Shown here: piece after piece, positions 61,866 through 64,000 of the stretch
Layout of the letters: each line of letters starts with the position of its first letter
How positions within the stretch are numbered: position 1 is the stretch's first letter
NCBI RefSeq assembly: GCF_963678635.1
Contig: NC_087065.1
Location: forward strand, 1,118,001-1,182,000
DNA: 64,000 nucleotides
Reading direction: 5' to 3'
Origin: Symsagittifera roscoffensis
Taxonomy: Eukaryota; Xenacoelomorpha; Acoela; Convolutidae
Notes under the pieces: model-generated
Seen by the model: only the letters and a program-made list of their open reading frames with translations
Databases searched by the model: none
Told to the model about the DNA's origin: nothing
Translations under genes and position numbers: made by a program

Positions 61866-62750
61866 TGTTATTTTCTTTTTTTTTCGAAGGAACAGTGAAG
61901 ATGGGATGGTAAATTTTAGATTCTGCGTATATGCCTGCAATGAGCTTATATATTATATAATTTATTTTTTTTGGTAATGGTTTCTGGTAGTTCTTCAGAA
62001 ATAGAGGAATAATTGTTCGGACGAATTAATTTTTTTTGGGTCCCAGACATTGACGGTTTTTTTGTCAGCTCATAAAGATAAACATTTGGTGAACATGGTT
62101 CGTCAATTATAAATAAACTAAAATTGAACAAAATGGCAGAATCAGAACTAGGACAGTTTTGTCTCGGACACAAATGTCTCATAAAATTTCAAATAATTGG
62201 ATTATTTTGTCTGGGAGACAATTGTCTATGCATCAATTTTTCTTAAGTTAATTAATCCTGATTTCAAAGTTCCTGATTGAATTAGAATAGCCAGTTGTGT
62301 GCAAATAGCGCAAAATGTTGACCACTTTTTATTAAAAAGCTTAGGCCTTTTTTATGCGCGGCAGGATAAAAAGAAAGAAGGCAGTTTAGAGCGCTAGAAC
62401 AACAATCATAAGAATTTACAGTTGTCTTCAGAAAAACAAATAACCAACACTAAATTTTTTTCTCATTTTTTGCTGTTTTCAATTACTTAAAGCCAAAATT
62501 GTTATTGCCCAGCGCTAAGTGAAGCTTTAATTAATAGATTTTCCTGAGCTCAGAAAAGTGTTTTCTTGTAACAAAAGTTACTCGATGGCTTTACTCCTGC
62601 AAATTACAAGAAAAACAGAAAATTCAAATCATTTTTTTTTCGTTGAAATTAATATTTCGCTATTTTTCAAGGTTCAAATGATATAATTCTAAAAACAATT
62701 TGCTGTTTTTTGGCACCTGATTTTTGTGAGCAAAAAACAAACTAATAGGA

Positions 62751-63200
62751 ACCCGGGTTGACCTCCATAGACCGAAAATGCTTATCATACAATTTCATAC
62801 ACTTAGTCTATGGAAAAATGCTAGTCATACAAATTTCATACATTTCTGCAAAATGAGTTTAATCAAATTTCAAAGGTGTTTTTTAGTTGTTTCGGTATCG
62901 AAATTGGTATCTTTTCATAAAAAAAAGGAAAAAAATGGTATGAAAAAAAAATGCTACTCATACAATTTCCATATATGGAAATTGTATGATTAGAATTTTT
63001 TTAAAATTTTTTTTATGAAAAAAAAGCTTTGAACAATCAATTCAACTGCTGGCAAAACATTTAAGCGTTTTTTGGGCTGCTACGACTGAAAACGTTGACT
63101 TTTCTTTATTTTTGTTTTCTGAAAAAAAAACACTAGTCATACAATTTCCATATATGGAAATTGTATGACTAGCATTTTTTTGAAGGCGACGACAAAAATT
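62751..63200. repeat. Palindrome-rich insert between composite copies
   Basis: Holds a 10-bp palindrome AACCCGGGTT at the junction (62750-62759); a 9-bp stem TCCATAGAC/GTCTATGGA; a perfect 30-bp palindrome (62959-62988); and a perfect 40-bp palindrome (63133-63172, left half CTAGTCATACAATTTCCATA). The core ATGCTAGTCATACAATTTC recurs in diverged forms at about 62778, 62818 and 62951, and inverted at the end of the second palindrome. Confidence 0.93.
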
Positions 63201-64000
63201 ATGGTTGAGATCATTTATTCTGAAAGTAAAAACAACTTGAGAGCTGTTATAGAGAACTATAACAGAGAACTATAGAGATTTAAATGTTATATAACTTTTC
63301 TTACTTTGTTGTGAGCGAGCGTTGTGTATTTTTTAGTACGACTCTGCTTTTCTTCCAGCCTTATTCGCAAATAAAAGTGCGCATGTGGTGGCTGTCATCA
63401 CAATTTTTAGTATTGGAAATTTCATAGATTCTGTTATCTACTTTATGCATGGCTAGTGTTTGATATGAGTCCGTGGCTGAGAGGTAAAAACATTAGATTC
63501 TAAATCTCGAGGTGGCATATTCGAATCCAGCCGAATGCATCATTGTTGCCAGTGCGAGGCTTAAGTCTACGTTTTCACTTTATAGAGCTGCTTTTTTGTC
63601 GTTTTATCGCTAGTTATTGCGAAATGCAGCTTTGCTTAAGTTGTTATTTTCTTTTTTTTTTCGAAGGAACAGTGAAGATGGGATGGTAAATTTTAGATTC
63701 TGCGTATATGCCTGCAATGAGCTTATATATTATATAATTTATTTTTTTTGGTAATGGTTTCTGGTAGTTCTTCAAAAATAGAGGAATAATTGTTCGGACG
63801 AATTAATTTTTTTTGGGTCCCAGACATTGACGGTTTTTTTTGTCAGCTCATAAAGATAAACATTTGGTGAACATGGTTCGTCAATTATAAATAAATTAAA
63901 TTTAACAAAATGGCAGAATCAGAACTAGGACAGTTTTGTCTCGGACACAAATGTCTCATAAAATTTCAAATAATTGGATTATTTTGTCTGGGAGACAATT
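63201..64000. repeat. Third, partial copy of the composite block (runs off the window)
   Basis: Matches copy 2 from 61425 onward (offset 1776 bp), including the AGAACTATAACAGAGAACTA variant, so it derives from copy 2 rather than copy 1. It contains the third S1 element (63308-63645) and no RT sequence. Confidence 0.92.

Larger units (their letters stand above)
60476..62750. repeat. Second copy of the LINE-RT plus SINE composite (of 54393-56685)
   Basis: Starts GAAGTGCAACCATACACCAA, offset about 6083 bp from copy 1, and ends where copy 1 reads CTAATAGGAAAAACATAG but this copy reads CTAATAGGAACCCGGGTTGA. Includes the RT pseudogene (minus, 60476-61355), the S1 element (61530-61865) and the same downstream 0.9 kb. 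A small difference at about 61475-61500 (AGAACTATAACAGAGAACTA) replaces about 60 bp of copy 1. Confidence 0.92.

Overview
This is metazoan nuclear DNA, probably from an invertebrate with a repeat-swollen genome. The base composition is AT-rich, the coding exons are GC-richer and interrupted by GT-AG introns, and the non-coding DNA is packed with LINE, Penelope-like, Ty3/Gypsy, Helitron-like and tRNA-derived SINE-like sequence. I cannot name the phylum.

Two protein-coding genes are supported, both on the + strand. (1) A 12-exon homologue of MARCHF6/Doa10, the multispanning ER-membrane RING-CH ubiquitin ligase, runs from 1464 to 35499. The exons join in frame to 1249 codons plus a stop. Intron 1 is 10 kb and splits the RING-CH finger. 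The protein is longer than the vertebrate one because Asn-, Ser/Thr- and acid-rich linkers are expanded. (2) A two-exon DUF1295/steroid-reductase-like membrane protein (49776-50959, 277 aa) has its terminal exon repeated almost identically 1706 bp downstream.

Layout: 83-860 decayed LINE ORF (-). Intron 1 (1596-11603): a 170-bp satellite; a rearranged Ty3/Gypsy element with its integrase on + and its Pol tail, fused to a TARG1/OARD1-like macro domain, on -; a dead LINE RT; a Penelope GIY-YIG fragment; and a 159-bp higher-order minisatellite. Introns 4-11 are built of three interspersed families, here called R1, S1 and S2. S1 and S2 carry tRNA-like A/B boxes. Two S copies are interrupted by Helitron-like insertions loaded with ~165-170-bp tandem repeats. 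35.5-40.4 kb is 3' flank and an R1/S1 mosaic. 40.5-54.1 kb is a run of three successive tandem duplications (1613 bp x2, 1944 bp x3, 1706 bp x2). 54.4-64 kb holds a composite LINE-RT plus SINE block present two and a half times, an SGNH-like ORF fragment, (TG)n, and a pair of perfect palindromes.

The two genes show no obvious functional link beyond both encoding membrane proteins. Most of the novelty lies in the mobile DNA: the macro domain riding on a Gypsy Pol, and the tandem-array Helitron-like elements whose empty sites can be read from paralogous SINE copies in the same window.
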